Source of the DNA: Rhodoferax sp.
GTDB taxonomy: Bacteria > Pseudomonadota > Gammaproteobacteria > Burkholderiales > Burkholderiaceae_C
Length of the DNA: 64,000 nucleotides
Assembly: GCA_019449595.1 (NCBI GenBank)
Contig: JAGRPL010000004.1
Location: 868,001-932,000, forward strand
Reading direction: 5' to 3'
The translations under genes and the position numbers were made by a program. Positions within the stretch are counted from its first letter, which is position 1, and each line of letters begins with the position of its first letter. The notes below the pieces were generated by a model, which saw nothing but the letters and a program-made list of their open reading frames with translations, was not told the DNA's origin and did not search any database. Shown here piece after piece: positions 1 to 10,330 of the stretch.

Positions 1-1257
1 GAGGAAATCCAGCGCCGGGCCGGCCGCGGCATCGAGATCACTATGGTGGCGGATCTGGACGTGGCACGTGCCCAGTCCATTGTCGGCCCCGGTGTGAAAG
101 TGGTGAATGACGCGCGCGCCGTGATTGCCAACCCGGACATCGACATCGTCATCGAACTCATTGGCGGCTACGGCATTGCCAAGGCGTTGGTGCTTGAAGC
201 CATTGCCGCCGGCAAGCACGTGGTTACCGCCAACAAGGCCCTGCTGGCCGTGCACGGCACCGAAATCTTTGCCGCTGCCTCCGCCAAGGGTGTGATGGTG
301 GCCTTCGAGGCTGCCGTGGCCGGTGGCATTCCCATCATCAAGGCGTTGCGCGAGGGCCTGACCGCCAACCGCATCCAGTGGATCGCCGGCATCATCAACG
401 GCACCACCAACTTCATCCTGTCCGAGATGCGTGACAAGGGTCTGGACTTTGGCGCGGTGCTGAAAGAAGCGCAACGCCTGGGTTACGCCGAGGCCGACCC
501 CACCTTCGACATCGAAGGCGTGGACGCCGCGCACAAGGTCACCCTCATGTCGGCCATTGCGTTCGGCATTCCGGTGCAGTTTGACAAGGCCTATGTGGAA
601 GGCATCACCAAGCTGGGCGCTGCCGACATCCAGTACGCCGAGCAGCTGGGCTACCGCATCAAGCTGCTGGGCATCACCAAGCGCACCGACAAGGGTATCG
701 AGCTGCGCGTGCACCCCAGCCTGGTGCCGGCCAAGCGCCTGATCGCCAACGTCGAAGGCGCCATGAACGCCGTGGTGGTGCAGGGCGATGCAGTGGGCAC
801 CACGCTGTACTACGGCAAGGGCGCCGGTGCCGAACCCACGGCCAGTGCCGTGATTGCCGATTTGGTGGACATTGCCCGCCTGCACTCGGCGGACGCGGAA
901 CACCGCGTACCGCACCTGGCCTTCCAGCCGCATACCCTGGATGAAGCCATGGGAACGTTGCCGGTTTTGCCCATGGGCGAGGTCGTTACCAGCTACTACC
1001 TGCGCCTGCGCGTGGCCGACGAAGCCGGCGTGCTGGCCAAGGTCACCGGCATTCTGGCCGAGGCCGGCATCAGCATCGACGCCGTACTGCAGCGCGAGGC
1101 CGACGAAGTGGGCGGCGAGGGTGCCACCCAGACCGACCTCATCATCCTGACCCACGACTGCGTGGAGGCCAAAATGAACGCTGCCCTGGCGCAGATGCAG
1201 GCCCTGCCCACCGTGCTGGCCCCCATTACCCGCATTCGCAAGGAAGAGCTGGCCTGA
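1..1257 (+). CDS. hom: Homoserine dehydrogenase, 5' end outside window
   Basis: It catalyses NAD(P)H-dependent reduction of aspartate semialdehyde to homoserine, the branch point to threonine and methionine. The reading frame is open from base 1 and the 418 visible residues lack only the beginning of the nucleotide-binding domain. Visible features are the end of the Rossmann region, the catalytic domain with the GIINGTTNFIL and YAEADPTFDIEGVDAAHK stretches, and a C-terminal ACT domain (from about residue 337) that normally binds threonine for feedback inhibition. The stop overlaps the thrC start by one base (TGATG), so the two are translationally coupled. The ATG at base 43 is internal and should not be taken as the start. 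The identification is secure. Confidence 0.96.
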   Translation, partial: EEIQRRAGRGIEITMVADLDVARAQSIVGPGVKVVNDARAVIANPDIDIVIELIGGYGIAKALVLEAIAAGKHVVTANKALLAVHGTEIFAAASAKGVMVAFEAAVAGGIPIIKALREGLTANRIQWIAGIINGTTNFILSEMRDKGLDFGAVLKEAQRLGYAEADPTFDIEGVDAAHKVTLMSAIAFGIPVQFDKAYVEGITKLGAADIQYAEQLGYRIKLLGITKRTDKGIELRVHPSLVPAKRLIANVEGAMNAVVVQGDAVGTTLYYGKGAGAEPTASAVIADLVDIARLHSADAEHRVPHLAFQPHTLDEAMGTLPVLPMGEVVTSYYLRLRVADEAGVLAKVTGILAEAGISIDAVLQREADEVGGEGATQTDLIILTHDCVEAKMNAALAQMQALPTVLAPITRIRKEELA

Positions 1258-2693
1258 TGAAATACCTCAGCACCCGCGGCGCCCCCGAGCGCAAACGTTT
1301 CTGTGAAATCCTGCTCGAAGGCCTGGCGCCCGACGGCGGCCTGTACCTGCCCGAGTCCTACCCGCAGGTCAGCGACGCCACCTTGACGCGCTGGCGTACG
1401 GTGTACCACCAGCAGGGCTATGCCGAGCTGGCGTTTGAAGTGCTGTCGCTCTACATCGACGACATCCCGGCTGCCGACCTGCGCGCCCTGTGCGAGAAGA
1501 CCTACACCGCCGAGGTCTTCGGCACCGGCGAGATCGTGCCCCTGCGCCACCTGGAAGAAGGCGTGTGGCTGGAAGCTCTGTCCAACGGCCCCACGCTGGC
1601 GTTCAAGGACATGGCCATGCAGCTGCTGGGCAACCTGTTCGAGTACGAGCTGGCTCGCCGCGGCGAAGAGCTCAACATTCTGGGCGCCACCAGCGGCGAC
1701 ACCGGCAGCGCTGCCGAATACGCCATGCGCGGCAAGAAGGGCGTGCGCGTCTTCATGACCAGCCCGCATGGTCGCATGAGTGCCTTCCAGCAGGCCCAGA
1801 TGTTCAGCCTGCAGGACGCCAACATCTACAACATCGCCGTCAAGGGCGTGTTCGACGACTGCCAGGACATGGTCAAAGCCGTCTCCAACGACCTGGCGTT
1901 CAAGCGCCAATACCGCATTGGTACCGTCAACTCCATCAACTGGGCGCGCCTGCTGGCCCAGGTGGTGTACTACTTTGCCGGCTACATCCAGGCCACGCAA
2001 GCCAATAGCCAGAAGGTCAGCTTCACCGTACCCAGCGGCAACTTCGGCAACGTCTGCGCCGGCCACGTGGCCCGCATGATGGGCCTGCCGATCGACAAGC
2101 TGGTGGTGGCCACCAACGAAAACGACGTGCTCGACGAGTTCTTCCGCACCGGTGTCTACCGCGTGCGCGGCAGTGCCGACACGCACGAGACCTCCAGCCC
2201 GTCCATGGACATTTCCAAGGCCAGCAACTTCGAACGCTTCGTGTTCGACCTGCTGGGCCGCGACGGTGCCCGTACCGCCGACCTGTTCGGCGCCCAGCTG
2301 GCAAAGAACGGCCGCTTCGATTTGAGCGCCGACCCCGCCTTCGCCCAGTGCGCCAGCCGTTACGGCTTTGTCAGCGGCAAGAGCACCCACGCCAACCGGC
2401 TGGACACCATCCGCGCCACCTGGCAGCACTATGGCGTGATGATCGACACCCACACCGCCGACGGCTTGAAGGTGGCACGCGAGCACCTGACAGCCGGTGT
2501 GCCCATGCTGGTGCTGGAAACCGCCTTGCCCATCAAGTTTGCCGAAACCATTGTGCAAGCCCTGGGGCGTGAGCCCGAGCGGCCGGCCAAGTTCGAGGGC
2601 ATCGAGGCCCTGCCCAAGCGGGTACAGGTGATGGAGGTCGACGTGGCCGCCATCAAGGCCCTGATTGCACGGGAATGCGCACATTCGGCATGA
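1257..2693 (+). CDS. thrC: Threonine synthase
   Basis: A PLP enzyme that converts O-phosphohomoserine to threonine in the cytoplasm. The 478 residues fit the longer class of bacterial threonine synthases. The N-terminus (MKYLSTRG) is characteristic, and Lys117 in the LAFKDMA motif is the expected Schiff-base lysine. A glycine-rich phosphate-binding stretch (GATSGDTGSAAEYA) follows, then SFTVPSGNFGN. It overlaps hom by one base, giving a hom-thrC operon with the last two steps from aspartate semialdehyde apart from the kinase. The downstream gap to moeA holds a copy of the dispersed repeat whose outer end reaches the thrC stop codon. Confidence 0.97.
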   Translation: MKYLSTRGAPERKRFCEILLEGLAPDGGLYLPESYPQVSDATLTRWRTVYHQQGYAELAFEVLSLYIDDIPAADLRALCEKTYTAEVFGTGEIVPLRHLEEGVWLEALSNGPTLAFKDMAMQLLGNLFEYELARRGEELNILGATSGDTGSAAEYAMRGKKGVRVFMTSPHGRMSAFQQAQMFSLQDANIYNIAVKGVFDDCQDMVKAVSNDLAFKRQYRIGTVNSINWARLLAQVVYYFAGYIQATQANSQKVSFTVPSGNFGNVCAGHVARMMGLPIDKLVVATNENDVLDEFFRTGVYRVRGSADTHETSSPSMDISKASNFERFVFDLLGRDGARTADLFGAQLAKNGRFDLSADPAFAQCASRYGFVSGKSTHANRLDTIRATWQHYGVMIDTHTADGLKVAREHLTAGVPMLVLETALPIKFAETIVQALGREPERPAKFEGIEALPKRVQVMEVDVAAIKALIARECAHSA

Positions 2694-2747
2694 AAAGTGC
2701 CGCTGGCCCGCGCAGTTGGTGCGCAGGCAGCTATATAAATCGTAGCA
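2692..2747 (-). repeat. Dispersed repeat, copy 1 (thrC-moeA gap)
   Basis: The 27-base core at 2721-2747 reads GCGC, three variable bases, CAGCTAT, an AT-rich middle and GTAGCA. AGCTA and TAGC form the hairpin arms. The flank at 2692-2720 resembles the outer half found in the longer copies. The element fills nearly the whole gap between thrC and moeA, so it may end up in the transcript of both. The strand sign only marks orientation relative to the copy in moeA. Confidence 0.75.
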
Positions 2748-2763
2748 AATAGAGAGTCCAGGT

Positions 2764-4005
2764 ATGACCCCACCGCCACGCCCCAGCTTCCAGCCACTGG
2801 ACGACGCCCTGAAGACCCTGCTGGCGCATGCCGTGCCCCTGCAGGCGGTGGAGTCGGTGCCCACCGCCGACGCCGATGGCCGCGTGCTGGCGCAGGACGT
2901 GGTCTCCAGCCTGCACGTGCCGCCGCAGGACAACAGCGCCATGGACGGCTATGCCCTGCGTTGCGCGGACGCGCTCATACCCGGCGCGCAGCTGCCGGTG
3001 TCCCAGCGCATTGCCGCCGGCATGAACGGTACGGCGCTGGAGCGCGGCACCCTGGCGCGCATCTTCACCGGCGCCCCGGTGCCTCCGGGCGCCGATGCCG
3101 TGGTCATGCAGGAAGACTGCACCGTGCTGCCGGACGATGCCGGCGTGCAAGTCAATACCGCGCCCAAGCTGGGCCAGAATATCCGCCGCGCCGGTGAAGA
3201 CGTGGCGCGGGGGGACGTGGTGCTGACCGGCGGGCAGCTGCTGGGCCCGGCCGAGCTGGGGCTGGCGGCCAGCGTGGGCATGGCTGCGCTTTCCGTGGTG
3301 CGCCGTCCCCGGGTGGCCCTGTTCTCCACCGGCGACGAACTGGTCATGCCCGGCACCGTGGCGCCACAGGATATGCCCCCGGGCGCCATCTACAACTCCA
3401 ACCGCTTCTTTCTGAAGGCACTGCTGCGCCGCCTGGGCTGCGAGGTGACCGATCTGGGCATCGTTCCCGACCAGCGCGAGGCCACGGTGCACGCGCTGCG
3501 CGAGGCCGCCGCTTCGCATGACGTCATCTTGACCAGCGGCGGCGTGTCGGTCGGCGAGGAAGACCACATCAAGCCCGCTGTGCAGACGCTGGGCACGCTG
3601 GACCTGTGGCACATCGCCATCAAGCCGGGCAAGCCGTTTGCCTATGGTCATATCGGCGACTGCCACTTCCTGGGCCTGCCGGGCAACCCGGTGGCCAGCT
3701 TTGTGACCTTCCTGGTGCTGGTGCGTCCCTTCCTGCAGCGTCTGCAGGGGTTGCCCCTGGCCGATGTTGCTATGAAAACCATAGCTGTCCGCGCAGATTT
3801 CACCTGGCCCAAGTCGGACAAACGCCGCGAATTCCTGCGGGTGCGGCGCAATGCCAATGGCGGGCTGGACCTGTTCTCCAACCAGGGCTCGGGCGTGCTC
3901 ACCTCCGCGGTGTGGGGCGACGGCCTGGTGGACAACCCGCCCGGCTGCACCATCGCCCCCGGAGACATGGTCCGCTTTGTTTCGTTCGCGGAGTTGCAGG
4001 CATGA
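2764..4005 (+). CDS. moeA: Molybdopterin molybdenumtransferase MoeA
   Basis: It inserts molybdate into adenylylated molybdopterin to make active molybdenum cofactor. At 413 residues it has the usual length. Visible are the PPQDNSAMDGYA segment near residue 53, the MoaB/MogA-like domain with FSTGDEL around residue 193 and LTSGGVSVGEEDH near residue 257, and the PGNPVAS loop. The C-terminal beta domain holds an in-frame copy of the dispersed repeat (residues 335-344), which leaves the protein only about two residues longer than I would expect. The stop overlaps the moaD start (ATGA), so moeA, moaD and moaE form one operon. It is separated from thrC by 70 bases. Confidence 0.96.
   Translation: MTPPPRPSFQPLDDALKTLLAHAVPLQAVESVPTADADGRVLAQDVVSSLHVPPQDNSAMDGYALRCADALIPGAQLPVSQRIAAGMNGTALERGTLARIFTGAPVPPGADAVVMQEDCTVLPDDAGVQVNTAPKLGQNIRRAGEDVARGDVVLTGGQLLGPAELGLAASVGMAALSVVRRPRVALFSTGDELVMPGTVAPQDMPPGAIYNSNRFFLKALLRRLGCEVTDLGIVPDQREATVHALREAAASHDVILTSGGVSVGEEDHIKPAVQTLGTLDLWHIAIKPGKPFAYGHIGDCHFLGLPGNPVASFVTFLVLVRPFLQRLQGLPLADVAMKTIAVRADFTWPKSDKRREFLRVRRNANGGLDLFSNQGSGVLTSAVWGDGLVDNPPGCTIAPGDMVRFVSFAELQA
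3768..3794 (+). repeat. Dispersed repeat, copy 2 (core only, inside moeA)
   Basis: A 27-base core in the orientation TGCTAT - AAAACC - ATAGCTG - NNN - GCGC, inside the coding sequence of moeA and read in frame as residues 335-344. The TGCTAT and ATAGC arms form a short hairpin. The ATA isoleucine codon and GCT codons it brings are uncommon in the surrounding high-GC sequence. The outer half of the element is not recognisable here. Confidence 0.7.
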
Positions 4006-4253
4006 AGGTGCACCTGAAGTACTTTGCCTCCATCCGGGAGGCGCTGGGGACCGGTGGCGAGTCGCTGGACACCCAGGCCACCACCCTGGCGGCGCTGCGC
4101 GACGAACTCATTGCCCGCGGCGATGCCTACGCCGAGGCCCTGGCGCGCGGCAAGTCGGTGCGCCTGGCGCTCAACCAGACGCTCAGCGACGAATCCCAGG
4201 CGCTGACCGAGGGCGCTGAAGTGGCATTTTTCCCGCCGGTGACCGGGGGATAA
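4002..4253 (+). CDS. moaD: Molybdopterin synthase sulfur carrier subunit MoaD
   Basis: An 83-residue ubiquitin-fold protein whose C-terminal glycine is adenylylated and then thiocarboxylated to deliver sulfur to MoaE. The sequence ends in VTGG, the required double glycine. The start ATG overlaps the moeA stop as ATGA, which fixes the start. A longer open frame extends upstream inside moeA, but it is out of the moeA frame and has no family match. moaE begins four bases after the stop. MoaD and MoaE together form the heterotetrameric synthase that turns cyclic pyranopterin monophosphate into molybdopterin. Confidence 0.95.
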   Translation: MKVHLKYFASIREALGTGGESLDTQATTLAALRDELIARGDAYAEALARGKSVRLALNQTLSDESQALTEGAEVAFFPPVTGG

Positions 4254-4257
4254 GGCC

Positions 4258-4770
4258 ATGGCGACGTCACCCCGCGTTTCCATCCAGACGGCGGATTTTG
4301 ACGTGGCGGCCGAAATTGCCGTCCTGCGCGCCCACGACCACCGGGTGGGTGCGGTCTGCAGCTTCATCGGCACGGTGCGTGACCGCAATGCGGCTCCCGC
4401 GTCCGAGGGCGGCCTGGCGGCGAAAGACCAGGTGCTGTCCATGGAGCTGGAGCACTACCCCGGCATGACCGAGAAGGCCATCGAGGCCATGATCGACGAG
4501 GCGCACCGCCGCTTCGACATCTTCGCCGCCCGCGTCATCCACCGCATTGGCCTGCTGCAGCCGCCCGACCAGATCGTGCTGGTGGCCGTCACCTCGGCCC
4601 ACCGAGGCGAGAGCTTCCAGGCCTGCGAGTTCCTCATGGACTACCTCAAGACCCAGGCCCCCTTCTGGAAGAAGGAACAGACGCCCGAGGGCGCGCGCTG
4701 GGTCGATGCCCGGGTTAGCGACGATGCGGCGCTGGCCAAGTGGGGCATCGTGGCGCCTAACGCGGGTTAA
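4258..4770 (+). CDS. moaE: Molybdopterin synthase catalytic subunit MoaE
   Basis: The large subunit of molybdopterin synthase, 170 residues. Visible are CSFIGTVRD (about 34-42), the LEHYPGM segment, the AHRGESFQACEF stretch, and lysines 131, 138 and 139 in KTQAPFWKKE. That region supplies the active-site lysines in the family. The C-terminus carries the conserved WVDA. It follows moaD by four bases and is the last gene of the moeA-moaD-moaE operon. The other cofactor genes (moaA, moaC, mogA) are not in this window. Confidence 0.96.
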   Translation: MATSPRVSIQTADFDVAAEIAVLRAHDHRVGAVCSFIGTVRDRNAAPASEGGLAAKDQVLSMELEHYPGMTEKAIEAMIDEAHRRFDIFAARVIHRIGLLQPPDQIVLVAVTSAHRGESFQACEFLMDYLKTQAPFWKKEQTPEGARWVDARVSDDAALAKWGIVAPNAG

Positions 4771-4795
4771 CGGTGTCTCGCGCCGGGTGACATTT

Positions 4796-4868
4796 GCCCA
4801 ATGGGGCTTGCCGGGGGCCTCATGGTGCCAAACGCGCACAAATCGGCCCCCAGCAAGCCCCATAGGGC
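4796..4868. repeat. Imperfect 73-base inverted repeat between moaE and clpB
   Basis: Left arm 4796-4819 and right arm 4845-4868 are 24 bases each with two mismatches, separated by a 25-base loop. The inner parts are ATGGGGCTTGC and GCAAGCCCCAT plus a run of G/C. The predicted stem is very stable, but there is no T-run after it, so a simple intrinsic terminator is unlikely. It does not match the dispersed repeat. It could be a Rho- or RNase-stopping structure at the end of the moa message or a protein-binding site in front of clpB. Confidence 0.75.
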
Positions 4869-4928
4869 CTTCGGTTGTTGACGCGTATCAAAGAGCAAGC
4901 CTAGACTGGCCCGATGTGCACCAACCCA

Positions 4929-4957
4929 CTTGAAATGCGTGTGCAAACGCCCAAGAT
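4929..4957 (+). promoter_or_regulatory. Candidate sigma-32 heat-shock promoter of clpB
   Basis: CTTGAAA at 4929-4935 matches the -35 consensus of the heat-shock sigma factor exactly. About 13-14 bases further, GCCCAAGAT (4949-4957) is a partial match to the -10 consensus CCCCATnT. The clpB start lies 35 bases downstream, which suits a short leader. clpB is a classic sigma-32 target, so the context supports the call. The -10 match is only moderate. Confidence 0.5.
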
Positions 4958-4991
4958 GGGAAGCAATTCACCATTTCGTTAAGGGATTTGC

Positions 4992-7589
<2,598 letters not shown>

Positions 7590-7614
7590 AGCACCGGTCG
7601 CGGCATCTGATTGC

Positions 7615-7653
7615 GGGCTAGAGGTCTTTTGGGCCTCTAGTCCGTATTTTATT
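7615..7653 (+). terminator. Terminator after clpB
   Basis: A ten-pair stem (7615-7624 with 7634-7643, one G-U pair) has a nine-base loop and is followed by the T-rich GTATTTTATTT. It sits 26 bases past the clpB stop. Its right arm overlaps the outer half of a dispersed-repeat copy, so the terminator may have been partly built from that element. Confidence 0.75.
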
Positions 7654-7681
7654 TGCGCATACAGCTATGAATCTAGTAGCA
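7630..7681 (-). repeat. Dispersed repeat, copy 3 (downstream of clpB)
   Basis: The core 7655-7681 reads GCGC, ATA, CAGCTATGA, ATCTA, GTAGCA, again exactly 27 bases. The outer half (7630-7654) contains GGCCTCTAG, matching the outer half of other copies in type and spacing. It lies between clpB and the 3' end of the leftward antitoxin gene. Confidence 0.75.
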
Positions 7682-7704
7682 AATTCTGGCTGGTTTTTGT
7701 CAGA

Positions 7705-8019
7705 TTAAACAGTTTCCAGGCGTTGCACCATGCCGGGAAATTTCGCCACCATGCGAATGAGTACCGCAGCCAGGGCATTGGGTTTGGCGCGGCCTTGCTC
7801 CCAGTTTTCCAGCGTGCGGGGGGCGGTGCATAAATAGCGGGCAAACATCTGACGCGACAGGTGCAGCTTCTCGCGCACTGCCAGCACTTTTTGCGGCTCC
7901 AGCACGGGAACGGGTTTGGACTCTACCTGCACATGGCGCAACGTCAGCTTGCCCTTGCGTTCGGCCGTCAGGGCATCAAACCCCTCGACGATTTCCGAAG
8001 AAATATCGCGTTTGTTCAT
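7705..8019 (-). CDS. HigA/MqsA-type antitoxin, helix-turn-helix protein
   Basis: A 104-residue DNA-binding protein. Its C-terminal half (about 45-100) has an XRE-type helix-turn-helix with LHLSRQMFARYL, followed by TLENWEQGRAKPNALAAVLI, the pattern of antitoxins paired with RelE/HigB-like toxins. Such proteins bind and neutralise the toxin and repress their own operon. The start ATG overlaps the stop of the toxin remnant as ATGA, the usual toxin-first order of this class. The antitoxin frame is intact although the toxin is broken. It has no other partner nearby and may persist as a free-standing regulator. Confidence 0.85.
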   Translation of the reverse strand: MNKRDISSEIVEGFDALTAERKGKLTLRHVQVESKPVPVLEPQKVLAVREKLHLSRQMFARYLCTAPRTLENWEQGRAKPNALAAVLIRMVAKFPGMVQRLETV

Positions 8020-8240
8020 GTCGACTCCTTTCCTTGGCGGCTCTGTCGCTCTGTGTCTAGCAGTCGCCTGATAGTTTTACGTTGATCTGCAGTTAAATCG
8101 TCTGCCTGATCCTTGTCGTATACCGTAAACAATCAAAACTGCGCACCTCCCAGCCACCAGTAGCAGATCACGCGTAGCCCGCCGCGCTTGCCTTTGCCTC
8201 TGCGCGGGTCTGCTAGCCTGACCTTGCGTAGGCCAGCAGC
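8016..8240 (-). pseudogene. Broken RelE/HigB-like toxin gene
   Basis: Reading leftward, the frame gives LRKVRLADPRRGKGKRGGLR, then VICYWWLGGAQF and a TGA stop at 8133-8135. After that, in the same frame, come LFTVYDKDQADDL, TADQRKTIRRLLDTE and a final stop overlapping the antitoxin start. The two pieces together match the conserved C-terminal two thirds of RelE-family toxins, where a tryptophan (TGG) normally sits at the stop, so a single G-to-A change explains it. Upstream of LRKVR I see no recognisable toxin N-terminus, so the gene is probably also truncated at the front. The boundary near 8240 is approximate. Confidence 0.8.
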
Positions 8241-8443
8241 GTTGGTGCTGCTGACACTTTTATATTGGGCACATTTCTCTTGCTCCATCGTTCCTCTCAT
8301 TAAAGGTTTTTGCGTCCCTAGAGCCGTTCTAGACACGTCTACGAGAGTGAATCCACCGGTTTTATATGTGTTAACCTTTCCAGCACTCGGCTTCAATCCG
8401 AGCGCCCTGGGGAGGGTCATAAATTGACAATGGGAATACCAAT
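8241..8443. other. AT-richer spacer upstream of the exported-protein gene
   Basis: No gene is supported here. The stretch separates the divergent toxin remnant and the 8444 gene and must hold the promoters of both if they are still used. TATATG and TTGACA-like hexamers occur but not in a convincing pair. Base composition falls here from the high GC of clpB toward the low GC of the next gene. Confidence 0.5.
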
Positions 8444-10171
8444 ATGAAAAAGCATTGCCTTTCAACACGCCTGCTCTCGCTTACTGGCGCGCTTGGAATA
8501 TCCATATCGGTTGCAGCAGGTGCAAGCGCCGCTGAGACTGTCCCAGATTCAAGTCAATCACTCGCAAGCTGTCAAAGAGACTTGGGGAATGGAGTCAATG
8601 TCCAATACGTCCCGGAGTACAAAAACGGCAAACTGATAGCAGCTGTTTTGATGTTTCGGTACTACGGTCCGAAAGCACCAAAAATTAATCCCGGAAAGAT
8701 TGAGCTCTATAGCTTGCCGGAAGGGAAATTGATTGCACCTACTAAATCGGAGAAGAAGGTCTCGGATGTTGTCGAAAAGGCGGCTGACGGAAAATATTTT
8801 GACTCCGTTAGATTTTCACTCTCATCCTTGTCAGGCGCTACTGAAAACCTTGCATCGATTTTTCTTGAAGGAGCGGTTACATCCGGTCAGGACGACCTTG
8901 GTAAAACTACAAATATTCGGTTCGCCAATAGTTCAGAAAATTCTCTGAAAGCAGGAAATGTTGGGATTCAAGGTTGTCGTCTGGGCTTAGAGGGTTGGAA
9001 ACCTAAAGAGCCCCTAGAGCAGCGACTTAAATCCAAGGACAATGCCATTGGTCAGGCGGCAGCAGTTGAGCTATTGAAAAGTGCAGATACTGCGTATCCA
9101 CTTCATTTAATTATGGCAGCTTATCAATTGTCGCTAGCAGGAACAATGAACGATGCCGCATTTTGGCTTTATGCTGGCAACCTTCGCGCTGACTATTTTT
9201 CTGTAGTTGAAGGTCGTGAATTCGCGGGAATGGCTCGAGAGATGTATTTTTCGATGGCGAGACCTGCGATAGATGCAAAGGCCATGCTTGATGTCCCTAA
9301 GATGTCAGCAATGCTTGATAAAGTTTTACAGTGGGACGACAAAACTTTCGAAACATGGTGCAATGAAAACGACCTGAACTCAAAAGATGAGAAGTTACAG
9401 TCTCGACGCAAAGTAGCACGCCAACAAGTCATGGACTTCACTAAGGAACTGTTGGCGAATCGAGATAAGTATGAAAACCAGGCACGTGATTACAAGAGTC
9501 CAGAACAAAAGTTAATCGAGAAAAATGCGGAAATAGCTAAGGACATTGACCTCAATTTCACGACTGATGAAATTGAACGCACTATTGGAGAACATGTGCT
9601 TAAAGTGCCTGCCAACTATTTGTTCCCAATGGGCAGGCGTCTTGCAAATGCGCCTTACTTCAACAAACTGAATCTCACGATTTTCTTACCCTCCTTTTCA
9701 GGATTCACGAAAGAAAATTGGCAAGTCACCGGAAATTCGGGCGGCAGGCCGCAGGACAGAGTGGCTGCAACTCTGGTGCATAAGCGTCAAGACTCAACGA
9801 ATCATGACTCTGATGGTGGAAAATCAGAAAAGTTATTTGATGAATTCATTGCCTCAAACCCACCGAAGATTGAATATCTTGGGCAAGAATTTTTCCTGTA
9901 TCACTACCTAAAAACCAAGCTAAAGCTTCCCACGCATCTTGATGATGTTTATTACGTTGCAGGTGACAATCAGTCCAAGGATTCTTTCTACCTAATGTGT
10001 CATGTAAACACATTCGCGAGTCCGAACACACTGACTAAGTGCCAAACATTCTTCTTGGACCATGCGACTCAAATATATATAAATGCATACTTGCCACCTC
10101 AATACTTTTACCTTTGGAAAGAAATGCGAGTTGTATTCAGAAGCTATATAGAAAAGTGGGTTGTCCGTTAA
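8444..10171 (+). CDS. Exported protein of unknown function, AT-rich
   Basis: I do not recognise this 575-residue protein. It starts with a clear signal peptide (MKKH, a hydrophobic core, then AGASAA before ETVPD), so it should be exported. After a beta-type region (about 35-175) comes an alpha-helical segment (about 195-360) with HLIMAAYQLSLAG and DAAFWLYAGNLRADYF, which reads like a helical-repeat module. A lysine/glutamate-rich helix follows, then a C-terminal domain with VPANYLFPMGRR and LPSFSGFTKENW. The start codon follows a weak ribosome site. Base composition is far lower in GC than all neighbours and codon use differs, pointing to recent transfer together with the adjacent toxin-antitoxin remnant. 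No function is proposed. Confidence 0.85.
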   Translation: MKKHCLSTRLLSLTGALGISISVAAGASAAETVPDSSQSLASCQRDLGNGVNVQYVPEYKNGKLIAAVLMFRYYGPKAPKINPGKIELYSLPEGKLIAPTKSEKKVSDVVEKAADGKYFDSVRFSLSSLSGATENLASIFLEGAVTSGQDDLGKTTNIRFANSSENSLKAGNVGIQGCRLGLEGWKPKEPLEQRLKSKDNAIGQAAAVELLKSADTAYPLHLIMAAYQLSLAGTMNDAAFWLYAGNLRADYFSVVEGREFAGMAREMYFSMARPAIDAKAMLDVPKMSAMLDKVLQWDDKTFETWCNENDLNSKDEKLQSRRKVARQQVMDFTKELLANRDKYENQARDYKSPEQKLIEKNAEIAKDIDLNFTTDEIERTIGEHVLKVPANYLFPMGRRLANAPYFNKLNLTIFLPSFSGFTKENWQVTGNSGGRPQDRVAATLVHKRQDSTNHDSDGGKSEKLFDEFIASNPPKIEYLGQEFFLYHYLKTKLKLPTHLDDVYYVAGDNQSKDSFYLMCHVNTFASPNTLTKCQTFFLDHATQIYINAYLPPQYFYLWKEMRVVFRSYIEKWVVR

Positions 10172-10330
10172 TTAATGACGGCTGTTAGTTGCGACATGGT
10201 GCATAGCGCAATGATAAATTTCTTCTGACTCTTGCATCATGAATTTACTGCACAGCTTTTCATGCGCTTGGAACTCGCTGACCCAGTGTCAGATTGTTAA
10301 CCTCTTCGTTCCGGCCGTTAAGATGCCAGC

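Noticed and set aside
996-2942. Long leftward open frame of 648 codons across hom and thrC
   Set aside because: It is the antisense of two clearly identified genes in high-GC sequence. Its translation is low-complexity and histidine/glycine-rich with no family character.
8133-8468. Leftward 111-codon frame taken as an intact small gene
   Set aside because: Only its last 45 codons resemble a toxin. The TGA at 8133 interrupts a frame that continues as toxin sequence to 8016, so it is part of a pseudogene.
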